NCBI GenBank assembly: GCA_002742885.1
Contig: PDOO01000011.1
Coordinates: forward strand, 1-32,250
Origin: Candidatus Cloacimonadota bacterium
Lineage (GTDB): Bacteria; Cloacimonadota; Cloacimonadia; Cloacimonadales; GCA-2742885
Length of the DNA: 32,250 nt
Direction of reading: 5' to 3'
Each line of letters begins with the position of its first letter. Position 1 is the first letter of the stretch. A program made the translations under genes and the position numbers. The notes beneath the pieces were generated by a model. It was not told where the DNA came from and did not search any database. It saw only the letters and a list, made by a program, of their open reading frames with translations. Shown piece after piece: positions 1 to 9,140 of this stretch.

Positions 1-714
1 ATCAACCCCGGTCAAAAGAGGTCTGAAAAGAGTTTCAATATCATGATGAGTATAACCGCAGATGTTACCGAATTTTTTATGCAGACTTATGTCTTTAATA
101 TTGTTTAATCCGGAAAAAACGGAAACTTTGGAAAATTTGCTTACTCCCGTAAGAAAAACGAATCTTAAATATCGGTCGGATTTTTTCAGGATTTCATAAA
201 AACTTTTAAGGCTGTTTCTCGCATATTTTAACATTTCCGGGTCGGTAATATTATCCAAAATAGGTTTGTCGTACTCATCAATCAGAACAACCGCTTTTTG
301 CTGATATTTTTCATAAGATTTTTCGATAAGAGAAGCAAGACAATCAGGAATATTTAAATTATCGTCGCATTCAATACCCAAATAATTCATATTCTCTCGC
401 AAGATGTATTTCATCGTGCCGTCTAAACCGTCTTTTGTCTGCAAAGATCCCGCAAAGCTTATATGAATAACCGGGTAAGTCTGCACGAAATCGTATCTGT
501 CTTCTATGTACAAACCTTTGAAATATTCTTTTTTCCCTTCAAAAATACACTTCAAAGTATCAAGAAAAAGACTTTTTCCGAATCTTCTCGGGCGAGAAAG
601 AAAAACATACTCATAATTGTTTATCAGCTCAAGAGCTTCTTTAGTTTTATCAACGTAAACATAATCATCTTCTCTTATTTTACTGAACGTCTGTATACCG
701 ACAGGTAATTTCAT
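1..714 (-). CDS. AAA-ATPase-like / PD-(D/E)XK nuclease-family protein, 3' end off the window
   Basis: The frame is open from the ATG at 714 to the left edge, giving 238 codons without a stop. The protein starts MKLPVGIQTFSKIRED and has a 'YVDKT' motif, then a Walker A-like loop RPRRFGKSLFLDTL (about residues 41-54), and a Walker B-like stretch 'AVVLIDEYDKP'. This order is that of the widespread AAA-ATPase-like family (PF09820 type), whose full-length members run to roughly 500-580 residues and end in a PD-(D/E)XK nuclease-like domain (DUF1703). That C-terminal domain would lie outside the window. The start is set by GGAAGGAGAG at 721-730, seven to ten bases upstream. The family is abundant, often multicopy and of unproven role in FCB bacteria. 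The family call is firm; any function is not. Confidence 0.85.
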   Translation of the reverse strand, partial: MKLPVGIQTFSKIREDDYVYVDKTKEALELINNYEYVFLSRPRRFGKSLFLDTLKCIFEGKKEYFKGLYIEDRYDFVQTYPVIHISFAGSLQTKDGLDGTMKYILRENMNYLGIECDDNLNIPDCLASLIEKSYEKYQQKAVVLIDEYDKPILDNITDPEMLKYARNSLKSFYEILKKSDRYLRFVFLTGVSKFSKVSVFSGLNNIKDISLHKKFGNICGYTHHDIETLFRPLLTGVD

Positions 715-821
715 TTCACTCTCTCCTTCCGATTATTTGAAAATGGCTAACAAGTCCTAAAAGATATTGTCAAGACTATTTTATAAACCGATATAAAACC
801 TGTCTTTTGGGGGAAACTTTA

Positions 822-3380
822 TTATTTTAATTTATCAACTTTACGCTCCAAAAGTTTTGAAATTCCGGCATCGTAACCTTCCGAAGAAAATATAATATTT
901 TTATTTTTATCGGTCATTATTATCAAAGGAAAATGTTCATTGCCTGAAACAGGAAGTTTATCAGCCGCAATCAATCTCGTTTCAATATCTTTCGGAACCG
1001 ATAAACTCTTCTTCCCTGTTTCCGCAATTTTAAGATGAGAACGCAATTTATTGTTGTCCATTATTTGATCAAACATGCGAATTTGAGGTTCAGAAGAAAC
1101 ATCCGAAGAGATATAATAAATTATAGCAGTTGTATCGTTTTTATCAAATTCTTCAAGAAAATCGGAAAGATAATTTTCATCCCAATAAGAAACTTGTACA
1201 TGTTCTTTAGGAGTGTTAAGATCAACGGTAAGTTTTTCGTTTTCGGTTTTGTTGAGGGAAATAAGACGGACATCGGCATCACCGTTATCGTTTCGGATAA
1301 ATGCTTCGGCAACGGGAATTTGATTTTTTGCGCATCCGTAAACAAGCGTAAAGACATCATCCTTCGCTTCTCCGTCAAAATAAGTGTAATAAATACCGTT
1401 TTCGTCAAAAGCTCCTATTAAAAAATTCTCTCCGGGAACAGGCGTAACGTATTCTCCGTCTATCCGCATTTTCAATTTCAGAGAATAATATTCAAGTTCC
1501 TCGGATTCTTTATCAGCCTTTACGGCAACCTCAAAATTTTCTCCGTTCCAATACTCCAATCTTCCTCGCCAGCGAACAGGTACGGAAAGCAAGTTAAGGG
1601 CAGCATAAATGACGTATTTTTTACAGGTTAACGGTATATTTCTCATGTTTAACATTTGAAGAGGATTTAAAGAAGCGGTAAAGTAACTCCACTCATAGTT
1701 ATCATCATTTTTTACTTTTCCCTCTAACCAATTATCTATATTTATTTTAGTTGATTTTATATCCTTTTCCCTTAAATGTTTTATTTGATCAAAAAATTCT
1801 CGCTGCCAATCATTTTGAGGCAAAGCGCTTAAAACAGGATTGGGATTTACTACATATTCATAAAAAAGAGAATCTGAAATTTTAGGATAGAAACTTCTCC
1901 CCGAAGAGTAAATATCAACCAAACCGATAACCGCTTCTTCATTCGGCATCTCAATCAAATCTTTGATATTCCATGACTCCAACATTTCAATAAGAATACA
2001 ACGCTTAATATCATCTTTAATTTCTTTTAAAGCATTCAGATACTGATCCGTTGCTCCGGCAAGCAAAGTCATTTTATCAAGAAATTTTTCTAATCTTTCC
2101 CAGTAAGCGTCTGTCCCGTCGAAAGGAAACGTCAACTGAAAATATCTGACAAATTTATCGGATTTATCAAATCCGTAAATACGGTCGCATCTTCTTAAAT
2201 TCGCAATTTCGCGTTTGTCGTAAAAGTCTTCACCCAAAATTTCTTTATGTTCATTTTCAACAGGATTATTGTCAGCTAACAGGAAATGCATAATAAATTC
2301 ATCGTCAAAAGATGATTTCAGAGCTAAATCAAGTCTTATTTCATTATTTTTAATTATATTAAAAAGTTTAAAATCAGCCAATCCGTCTTTTTGAGCTGAA
2401 ACAATAATCGAACTTTCTCCCAGCGGAAGACTCACTTCTCCTGATTCATCCGTTTTTATTTCAAACATAATAAAAATTCCGCCGAAAGAAGCTGCGTAAA
2501 GCCTTACCTCAGCATCCTTTACAGGCAAACCGTCCTTATTGTAAACTTTTATTTTACATAGCTTTGCATCGTTGTAAAGATTTATGGAACTGAGATAAGT
2601 CATACCGTCAACTTGTTTGATAACGTCTTTATTTTCGTAATCTCCCTGCACTTCACTTACAATAAGAGAAGCTCTTTCCGCAGTTTTACTGAACCAGGCT
2701 CTGTTCAGAGAATTTTCGGCTTCTCCCAGAAACTTCCAGCCTGCTGCGGTAAAAACTTCAACCCAGGCATGATTACTGTTTGTAAAATTCCAATAAGGTA
2801 CGCTTGCAGGACGAGCAGGAATACCGACAGATCGCGCTGCGCAAATATAGATAATCATTGATTCTTCGCAACGTCCGAAACCTCGTCTGACGGAAGTAAG
2901 AGCTGTTTGATCTCGTCTTGAAGTTTGAGTAAAAGTCATTTGTTCCAAAACCCAAAGATTTACGATAATTGCGGCTTCTTCAACGGATTTTGCATCTTTG
3001 ACGAGAGGATAAATCTCATCATAAAAGTCTTTTCTCCAATTCGAAACAGGTTCCTGAGATACTCGGTAAGGCAATATAAAATGATTGAAAACATCATCGG
3101 GAATATCTTTTGCATAAGCAAGAGATTTTGTTTTTAAGGCATATTCAATATTTTCCCTAATATATCCTGCATCTATTACTGCCAAATCGGCAGGAGGACA
3201 CACATCAAGCAAAAAAACTGTTTCAGCAAAACCTTCATTATTTGCTGTTTCGTAAAGCTTCAACAATTCTTCGGCATTATTTCCTGCATATTTTTTTATT
3301 CTTTCAACCGTAGAAAGACGATCAGCAAACAAACAAGATACAAAAGCAATAATTAATGCAGCGTAAAAAAATCTTTTCAT
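822..3380 (-). CDS. Exported transglutaminase-like multidomain protein
   Basis: An 852-residue protein with an N-terminal signal sequence (hydrophobic residues about 5-19; 'FVSC' at 13-16 could also be a poor lipobox). A transglutaminase-like core follows at about 125-225, with Cys171 in 'GRCEES', 'RSVGIPAR' and His204 in 'NHAWVEV'; the third catalytic position appears to be Glu220 or Glu222 rather than Asp. A carboxypeptidase-regulatory-like beta domain follows ('VYNKDGLPVKDAEVRLY'). Around 600-670 a second stretch, 'LTCKKYVIYAALNLLSVPVR', resembles the core again but has no matching His. The C terminus has a thioredoxin-like look. Bacteroidetes have similar transglutaminase/thioredoxin proteins of unknown substrate. 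It may act as a protease, amidase or cross-linker in the periplasm. RBS AGGATT precedes the ATG. Confidence 0.8.
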   Translation of the reverse strand: MKRFFYAALIIAFVSCLFADRLSTVERIKKYAGNNAEELLKLYETANNEGFAETVFLLDVCPPADLAVIDAGYIRENIEYALKTKSLAYAKDIPDDVFNHFILPYRVSQEPVSNWRKDFYDEIYPLVKDAKSVEEAAIIVNLWVLEQMTFTQTSRRDQTALTSVRRGFGRCEESMIIYICAARSVGIPARPASVPYWNFTNSNHAWVEVFTAAGWKFLGEAENSLNRAWFSKTAERASLIVSEVQGDYENKDVIKQVDGMTYLSSINLYNDAKLCKIKVYNKDGLPVKDAEVRLYAASFGGIFIMFEIKTDESGEVSLPLGESSIIVSAQKDGLADFKLFNIIKNNEIRLDLALKSSFDDEFIMHFLLADNNPVENEHKEILGEDFYDKREIANLRRCDRIYGFDKSDKFVRYFQLTFPFDGTDAYWERLEKFLDKMTLLAGATDQYLNALKEIKDDIKRCILIEMLESWNIKDLIEMPNEEAVIGLVDIYSSGRSFYPKISDSLFYEYVVNPNPVLSALPQNDWQREFFDQIKHLREKDIKSTKINIDNWLEGKVKNDDNYEWSYFTASLNPLQMLNMRNIPLTCKKYVIYAALNLLSVPVRWRGRLEYWNGENFEVAVKADKESEELEYYSLKLKMRIDGEYVTPVPGENFLIGAFDENGIYYTYFDGEAKDDVFTLVYGCAKNQIPVAEAFIRNDNGDADVRLISLNKTENEKLTVDLNTPKEHVQVSYWDENYLSDFLEEFDKNDTTAIIYYISSDVSSEPQIRMFDQIMDNNKLRSHLKIAETGKKSLSVPKDIETRLIAADKLPVSGNEHFPLIIMTDKNKNIIFSSEGYDAGISKLLERKVDKLK

Positions 3381-3406
3381 AATTAAATCCTATTATGTTT
3401 TTATAA

Positions 3407-4864
3407 TTATTTTCCGGTATATTTCAATTTTTTCCAATCTCCTTTGGAAAATATAAAATAAGCCCATATCAGAGTCAAAATATTGCTGAAAATCATCGCC
3501 CACCAAAAAGAATCATAAGGATATTTTTTCAACGGTTCCGAAACAAAAGCGACAAAGTCATAAAAAAAAGGAATATTTTGCGCAAAAGAAAAGTTTAATG
3601 CGTAACCTGAAAGAATGTAAACAGCAGGTATCCTGAAAATCCACAAACGAGCAATATTAAACAGCATCGCCGGTTTGGTATGCCCGGATCCGTTGAAAAC
3701 TCCGTTAAATACAGACAATATACAGTAAATCAGAGAAGCAACTGCATCTAATTGCAAAATTCTTTTCCCTGCGGCAACGACTTCAGGATCATTAATAAAA
3801 AATTTAGTGATTTGTTCGCCTGCCAAAAACAAAACGACACATCCGCTAAACATTACAATAAAGACAGCTTTCAACGTTATCGCAAAACTTTTTTCAGCTC
3901 TTTCAGGCTTCCCGGCACCCAGATTTTGTCCGATAAGAGTCGTCAAAGCTCCGCTTATTCCTATAGCCGGCAACATATAAACATTTGTAATTCTTTCTGA
4001 TACGGAATAAACCGAAATAGCAACCGTACCGTAAGAATTAATAAATCCCTGCAAAATTAAAAATCCGAATCCGCTTGCGGATTGAGCAAAAGAAGCGGGT
4101 ATGCTTATATCGAATATTTGTTTAATCAAGTTTTTTTCGGGTATCAGATCTTTTAACTCAGGCAAATATTCGCGATAGTCTTTTATAAAATAAATTACGG
4201 CAAATAACGCAGCAATGATTCTGGCAATAAAAGTAGCAACGGCAGCTCCTTTTACACCGTATTTTTGAAATCCCGATAATCCTAAAATCAAAACAGGATC
4301 CAAAATAATATTAACGCCGACGGAAACAATCTGAATCTTCATCGGAGTAAGCGTATCCCCCATTCCGTGAGCAAAACTCTGATACAAAAGGAAAACGAAC
4401 ATGAAAATCATCCCGTTCATAATAATCCCGATATAAGACAAAGCAGAATCAAAAATTTCAGGAGGCGTATTCAAAAAAAGCAATAACTTACGAATAAAAA
4501 TAACTTTTGCCGAAATAAAAAACAAAGAAAAAACTGACAGCAAAAAAATAAACTGACCCAAAAGTTTTTTTATTTTTTCAGACTCGCCTCTCCCCTTGCT
4601 ATGACTTATCAAAGCAACTCCGCCGACCATAAATCCGGCTCCGAAAGAAGCAATAAACATAACCAGCGGAAAAGTAAGCCCGGCAACAGAAACGGCATTT
4701 CTGGCATTTTCATCTAATTTACCGAGAAAAAAAGCGTCTGTAAGATTATAAAAAGTCTGAAAAAAGTTAGAAAACATTATCGGAAAAGACAAAATCATTA
4801 AATTTTTTAAAATGTTTCCTTCCGTAAGTTTTACAGCTTTATTTTTTTTAAAAATTTTCAACAT
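3407..4864 (-). CDS. MATE family efflux transporter
   Basis: A 485-residue protein with about 12 hydrophobic segments. The N-terminal pattern 'LTEGNILKNLMILSFPIMFSN' and 'FYNLTDAFFLGKLDE' is the usual opening of MATE (multidrug and toxic compound extrusion) proteins, and 'GISGALTTLIGQNLGAGKPERAEK' in the second half is the matching motif of the C-terminal bundle. MATE proteins export cationic drugs or metabolites through the inner membrane in exchange for Na+ or H+. The substrate cannot be read from sequence. It lies 26 bases upstream of the transglutaminase-like gene on the same strand, so the two may be co-transcribed, but their products have no obvious shared role. A hairpin between it and the sialidase gene should separate it from that gene. 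The start has a weak ribosome site, GGAATCGG. Confidence 0.92.
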   Translation of the reverse strand: MLKIFKKNKAVKLTEGNILKNLMILSFPIMFSNFFQTFYNLTDAFFLGKLDENARNAVSVAGLTFPLVMFIASFGAGFMVGGVALISHSKGRGESEKIKKLLGQFIFLLSVFSLFFISAKVIFIRKLLLFLNTPPEIFDSALSYIGIIMNGMIFMFVFLLYQSFAHGMGDTLTPMKIQIVSVGVNIILDPVLILGLSGFQKYGVKGAAVATFIARIIAALFAVIYFIKDYREYLPELKDLIPEKNLIKQIFDISIPASFAQSASGFGFLILQGFINSYGTVAISVYSVSERITNVYMLPAIGISGALTTLIGQNLGAGKPERAEKSFAITLKAVFIVMFSGCVVLFLAGEQITKFFINDPEVVAAGKRILQLDAVASLIYCILSVFNGVFNGSGHTKPAMLFNIARLWIFRIPAVYILSGYALNFSFAQNIPFFYDFVAFVSEPLKKYPYDSFWWAMIFSNILTLIWAYFIFSKGDWKKLKYTGK

Positions 4865-4876
4865 TTACCGATTCCG

Positions 4877-4926
4877 AAAAAAAGCAAAGCCGGATAAAAT
4901 CATAAATATAAGACTTACCCGGCTTT
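4877..4926 (-). terminator. Rho-independent terminator of the sialidase gene
   Basis: The inverted repeat AAAGCCGG (4886-4893) / CCGGCTTT (4919-4926) forms an 8-bp stem with a 25-base loop. Read on the minus strand it is followed after two bases by seven T residues (4883-4877). It lies directly after the sialidase stop codon and before the MATE gene. Confidence 0.75.
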
Positions 4927-4941
4927 TTAAATTTTACGTTT

Positions 4942-6036
4942 TTATTGATTCTCTTCGGCAAAAAGCCAGCCCATGCTCAAACGGGCGAAAGTCAAAATAC
5001 GATAATCGTCTTTTTCAAAGAAAATTCCTATATCCCCGTTATCAAGAACGGTCATAGAAGAATAAGCCGCTTCCCCGGCATAAACAGTCTTGCCTTCCGT
5101 CCATGTACGTCCTTGATCATAACTTAAACGGACAGTAAGATTTCTGCGTTCATTTTGATCTTTGGCATTGCAAAACAACAAAATATCTCTTCCTTCGGAT
5201 CTGACATTAATAATACTTGCATTGCAACCGGGATCAATAAGCGTTGAATCAACTCTCGAAGTCCAAGTTTCTCCTTCATTGTCAGATACATGAACTCTTC
5301 TGTATCCGAAATTATTCACCCGACTGTTTACCATCCAATCTCCGTTTGCCAATTCAATAATTTTAGATTCGTCGGAATCAGGCAACGGAGTATCAAGCAA
5401 ATACCAGCTTTCGCCTTGATCATCGCTTCCGAAAATATGAAGTCCGTTCTGTAAATTTACCAAAGTGTGCAATAATTTTCCGTTTTCCGTAACGATTCCT
5501 CTTCCGGAAGTAATAAATTTAAAATTATAGTTCCATCCGGGTTTCGTAATTTGAGAAGTAATGTCAACCGGTTCACTCCAGGTAAGTCCGTTATCCGTAC
5601 TTTTTACGTATCGCAGATAATAAACGTTTCTTTCATGATCAACATCCATATAATTAAAGAACATAAAGATCGTTCCTGTTGATTCGTCGCAAATAAAAGA
5701 AGCGTCAGAAGCTGATTGTCCCAAAGGATAATCAACGATTCTTTCTTCGGAAGACCATGATGTTCCGTTATCCGTACTTCTTTTTATTATTATATTTATA
5801 TCCCGATTCCCTCTCAAATCGGCGCAAGACGGAACTCTTTCGTCAACGGCAGCAATCAAATCACCGTTAGGAGTAACAATAACGGCGGGAATTCTGTAAC
5901 AGGCAACATCGGGATTTGCTTCTCGATCAAATAAATCCGTGAAATACGGCGGTTCATTATTAATTTGACTTGTTTTAGTTTGATCGCAAGCGGCAAGCGA
6001 AACAATCAATAAAGTTAAGATAATTAAAATTCTCAT
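4942..6036 (-). CDS. Exo-alpha-sialidase (GH33-like), lipoprotein
   Basis: A 364-residue protein that would release terminal sialic acid from glycoconjugates. The signal peptide ends in the lipobox LAAC (Cys17), so it should be lipid-anchored. 'CYRIPAV' (Arg48) is the sialidase YRIP motif. Five Asp-box-like repeats are visible: STDNGTSW, STDNGLTW, SDDQGESW, SDNEGETW and SYDQGRTW, marking a six-bladed propeller. Asp79 in 'GNRDI' fits the acid/base residue. 'ESKIIELANG', 'NLTVRLS' and 'AAYSSMTVLDNGDIGIFFE' fit the Glu, second Arg and nucleophilic Tyr (Tyr325). Length is typical of a single-domain sialidase. No NanA/NanE-type genes for using the freed sialic acid are in the window. Residue +2 after the lipid Cys is Asp, an inner-membrane retention signal in E. 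coli, though the rule may differ here. Confidence 0.88.
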   Translation of the reverse strand: MRILIILTLLIVSLAACDQTKTSQINNEPPYFTDLFDREANPDVACYRIPAVIVTPNGDLIAAVDERVPSCADLRGNRDINIIIKRSTDNGTSWSSEERIVDYPLGQSASDASFICDESTGTIFMFFNYMDVDHERNVYYLRYVKSTDNGLTWSEPVDITSQITKPGWNYNFKFITSGRGIVTENGKLLHTLVNLQNGLHIFGSDDQGESWYLLDTPLPDSDESKIIELANGDWMVNSRVNNFGYRRVHVSDNEGETWTSRVDSTLIDPGCNASIINVRSEGRDILLFCNAKDQNERRNLTVRLSYDQGRTWTEGKTVYAGEAAYSSMTVLDNGDIGIFFEKDDYRILTFARLSMGWLFAEENQ

Positions 6037-6340
6037 AGCTTTCTCCTTATTTTAATATATGATACAACAGAAATTTTATCATTAATCAATTGTCAATCCC
6101 TAAAACTCTTTCACATTGATAATCAATGCTGAATAACTGCTGAGCAATACAAAATACCTTACGCAAAGATTTTTTTATTTCTCTCCATAAATAACAGTTG
6201 ACATATTTTTTTGTAATTTATCGTTTTTTATCCTTAAAATAATTATTTACTTTTAACTAAACGCCAAATACACAGGCATTGAAATCTAAAATTACAGACA
6301 TAAATTTATAAAAATTAAAATAAAAAAAAACGGAGGAATT
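6037..6340. other. Divergent intergenic region between sialidase and propeller genes
   Basis: A 304-base AT-rich gap with no ORF of its own. It holds a TTGACA hexamer for each direction: minus strand at 6091-6096 (towards the sialidase) and plus strand at 6198-6203 (towards 6341). Neither has a convincing TATAAT 16-18 bases downstream, so these are only candidate -35 elements. The minus-strand gene has the ribosome site AAGGAGAAAG. The plus-strand gene has CGGAGGAATT. Confidence 0.45.
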
Positions 6341-7618
6341 ATGAAAAAAATATTTTTGATGCTGCTTATAATAAACGGTTTATTTGCATCGGAGGCATTG
6401 TTTTTTATAAATTCGATAAGCTCAACAATCAGCAGATACGACATCGAAAGCGAAGAGACAGACGATGATTTCGCTATTTTGGGAAACGGACCGGGAGTTG
6501 CCCCGAATAAGATGATTCAATATAACGGCAAACTTTATGTTGCTATCACTTATGAAAACAGAATTCAGGTTTTCGATATTGAGACAGGCGAAGAAACAGG
6601 TTCAATCGTATTGGAAAATTCATCAACGCCTAACGATATTATTCTTTATCAAAATTTTGCCTTTGTCAGCGGAAACGTTACCGATAAAGTTTACAAAATT
6701 GATCTTATCGCGGAAGAAGTACTTGCTTCACAGGCAACGGGTACAGCTCCGATGGGAATGGCTGTTTATGACAATAAACTTTATGTGGCAAACTGCGGTT
6801 ACGTTTTCAGCGAAGGAAGTTACGTTCCCGGCTCTGTTTCTGTTTTAAATTGTGATGATCTTTCCGTATTGACTGCGGTAGAAACAGATTTGAATTCCAA
6901 TGCTTTGGCAGTTATAAACGATAAAATTCATGTGGTCTGCACGGGAGATTACATGGATATAACCGGTAAAATAAACGTAATTAATCCGATAACTGACGAA
7001 ATAGAAGAAGTTTATGAAATAGGAGGATGCCCCAACAGCATTATTTTTGACGGTAATGAAACTGTTTATCTGGGCAACGGTTGGCCGGCAGGGGTTTACT
7101 CATACAATGCTGACAACGGCAATCTTATAACAACCCCCGATTCCGGTATTTTTGTCGGCGGAAATGCTTTTGAAATTTTTTCGGGAAAACTTGTTTCCGC
7201 AGATGCCGGAAATTACATAGATTTTACGGATATTTATATTTACGATCTTGAGTCTCAGAATCTTATCGCTGATTTTAATGTCGGAGTCGGAGTTACGGAT
7301 ATTCTTTATTGCTCCGGACAAACTTCAGATAATGAAGAAGATGTTACGGAAGCCGTCAACTCAGCTAAAGTCTTTCCCAATCCTTACAATAATAATCAAA
7401 GATATGAATTGAAAGTAAAATTTGCCCCCGAAAATTATTCTCATTCCGTATGCTGGTCTGTTTTTAACATAAAAGGACAAAATAAATTAAACGGCAAACA
7501 ACAAGCCGTAAACGGAGAGATATCGCTTCCCGCAAAAAAACTGGAAAACGGTGTTTACTTTGTCAAAATAACCGGACAAAAAATAAACTCAACCGCAAAA
7601 TTTATGATTGTCAAATAA
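6341..7618 (+). CDS. Secreted YncE-like beta-propeller protein with C-terminal sorting domain
   Basis: A 425-residue protein. Residues 1-17 are a cleavable signal peptide (MKKIFLMLLIINGLFAS). Residues about 20-325 are repeats of 40-50 residues such as 'PNKMIQYNGKLYVAI', 'PNDIILYQNFAFVSG', 'PMGMAVYDNKLYVAN' and 'PNSIIFDGNETVYLG', the pattern of seven-bladed YVTN/YncE-like propellers. The last 75 residues begin 'AKVFPNPYNN' and end 'GVYFVKITGQ...KFMIVK', a type-A-like C-terminal domain that in Bacteroidetes directs export through the type IX secretion system. Similar tails are common in Cloacimonadota-like genomes. The ligand is unknown; I infer a cell-surface or extracellular location. It is monocistronic, with a strong CGGAGG ribosome site and a perfect terminator behind it. 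Confidence 0.8.
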   Translation: MKKIFLMLLIINGLFASEALFFINSISSTISRYDIESEETDDDFAILGNGPGVAPNKMIQYNGKLYVAITYENRIQVFDIETGEETGSIVLENSSTPNDIILYQNFAFVSGNVTDKVYKIDLIAEEVLASQATGTAPMGMAVYDNKLYVANCGYVFSEGSYVPGSVSVLNCDDLSVLTAVETDLNSNALAVINDKIHVVCTGDYMDITGKINVINPITDEIEEVYEIGGCPNSIIFDGNETVYLGNGWPAGVYSYNADNGNLITTPDSGIFVGGNAFEIFSGKLVSADAGNYIDFTDIYIYDLESQNLIADFNVGVGVTDILYCSGQTSDNEEDVTEAVNSAKVFPNPYNNNQRYELKVKFAPENYSHSVCWSVFNIKGQNKLNGKQQAVNGEISLPAKKLENGVYFVKITGQKINSTAKFMIVK

Positions 7619-7637
7619 CTTTAACTTGATTTTGCAA

Positions 7638-7686
7638 TAAAAAAAAGCTTCCCTTTTCTTATGATTAGGGAAGCTTTAACTTTTTT
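7638..7686. terminator. Bidirectional rho-independent terminator
   Basis: AAAGCTTCCCT (7644-7654) pairs perfectly with AGGGAAGCTTT (7667-7677): an 11-bp stem with a 12-base loop. A run of six T follows on the plus strand (7681-7686) and a longer T run follows on the minus strand. It lies between convergent genes and should serve both. Confidence 0.9.
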
Positions 7687-7695
7687 GAATTTAAT

Positions 7696-8988
7696 TCAGT
7701 TTACCACGGAATATCCTGCTTCGGCAATAACTTTTTTTACTTTTTCGAGGTCAAATTCACCTTTTACGGTTACTGTTTTTAAGGAAAGATTTACCGCTGT
7801 ATCCTCAACTCCCGCAACTTTTGAAACGCTTTCTATTACACTGTTTGCGCAATGGTTACATTGCATTCCTTCAACTTTTACGGTTTTTGCGTTTCCGACT
7901 TTTATGACAGGAATTTTTACTTCATCATTTCCGCTCAAAGCTTTTCCGTGTCCTTTGCTTACATATTTTCTGAAAAGAGATATAAGCAGAAAAACCAAAA
8001 ATATTCCCGCCAGAATATAAGTTACCATGCTTTTGGAATCATGAGCATGGCACATTACTTTAAACTCAGGAATATCAATAAAAGTATAAAGCCAATTTAA
8101 TAAGAAACCTCCTAAAATTGCCGAAATTGAGATTACGGAAAGATAAACGGCAAGAATTTTCTTACCCAAAACTCGTCCTATTAAAGTCATGGTTGCCGCA
8201 TTGGTGGCAGGTCCTACAACCAGAAAAATAAAAGCGGCTCCGGGAGAAATTCCCTTTAACATAAGAGAAACGGCAATGGGGATGGAAGATGTTGCGCAAA
8301 CATACATAGGTAACCCGATAATAATCATATAAAGCATTCCGAGAATTCCGCTTCCTCCGTAATTACTGAAGAAATTATCCGGAATCAAGGCGCTGATCAG
8401 TCCGGCAATGACAATGCCTACCGTAAGATGAGCAGATATGTCATCCAAAAATTCGACAAAAGAATATCTGAACATTTCATAAATTTTTTCTCTGAAAGAG
8501 AGATTCTTTTCAGCTTCGGAATCAGAAGAACAACAACCGCTTTGGCAACTTTCGTTCTCAGACGATTCATCTATTCTGACAGACGATTTATTTACTATTA
8601 TACCGCCGATGAATCCGGTAAGCAATGCCATGAGAGGTCGGTAAACCGCAAAAATCGGACCCAACATTCCGTAAGTAGGCAAAATACTGTCTATTCCGGT
8701 TTGAGGAGTTGAAATAAGAAAAGAAACGGTTGCTCCTTCGGATGCTTTTTTCTTGCGAAGAAAAAGAGCAGTGGGAATCACTCCGCAAGAACACAAAGGA
8801 AGCGGAACCCCCAGCAATGCCGCCTTCAAAACAGAACTGAGATTCGATGACCCTATATGCTTAACGATAAAATCTTTTTTCAAAAGGATATGAAGAAGAC
8901 CGGCAAAAAATAAGCCTATAAGCAAGTAGGGTGAAATATCAACAAAAACATTGTAAGTTTCTTTTGAAATATTAAGTAAAAAATCCAT
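7696..8988 (-). CDS. Permease with C-terminal heavy-metal-associated domain (SO_0444-like Cu/Zn efflux)
   Basis: A 430-residue inner-membrane protein. Two related membrane halves carry the signatures of the UPF0718/ArsP-like permeases: 'PLCSCGVIPTALFLRKKKAS' with 'FLISTPQTGID' in the first half, and 'GLPMYVCATSSIPIA' with 'VVGPATNAATM' in the second. Residues about 370-430 are an HMA (copper-chaperone-type) domain with the metal site GMQCNHC, close to the family consensus GMxCxxC. The linker between halves is acidic and rich in Cys and Ser (CQSGCCSSD), a possible extra metal-binding loop. Membrane permeases of this family with an HMA tail have been linked to copper/zinc efflux; the ion here is inferred. 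It is transcribed alone, and AGGCGG precedes the ATG. Confidence 0.85.
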   Translation of the reverse strand: MDFLLNISKETYNVFVDISPYLLIGLFFAGLLHILLKKDFIVKHIGSSNLSSVLKAALLGVPLPLCSCGVIPTALFLRKKKASEGATVSFLISTPQTGIDSILPTYGMLGPIFAVYRPLMALLTGFIGGIIVNKSSVRIDESSENESCQSGCCSSDSEAEKNLSFREKIYEMFRYSFVEFLDDISAHLTVGIVIAGLISALIPDNFFSNYGGSGILGMLYMIIIGLPMYVCATSSIPIAVSLMLKGISPGAAFIFLVVGPATNAATMTLIGRVLGKKILAVYLSVISISAILGGFLLNWLYTFIDIPEFKVMCHAHDSKSMVTYILAGIFLVFLLISLFRKYVSKGHGKALSGNDEVKIPVIKVGNAKTVKVEGMQCNHCANSVIESVSKVAGVEDTAVNLSLKTVTVKGEFDLEKVKKVIAEAGYSVVN

Positions 8989-9140
8989 TTTTTCCGCCTT
9001 TATTAATCATACATTTTTTTATTTAAGGTATTAAACTAATAACTTTTCCGGTAAAGCCAATTTAAAAAATGCAAAAAAAAATATTTTTTCCCGATATTTA
9101 AATATTTGAAATGCTTAAAATTTTTCGGCATAAATATAAA

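Noticed and set aside
779-798. TTTTATA/TATAAAA hairpin after the transglutaminase-like gene
   Set aside because: A pure A-T stem of seven pairs without a T tail; too weak to call a terminator.
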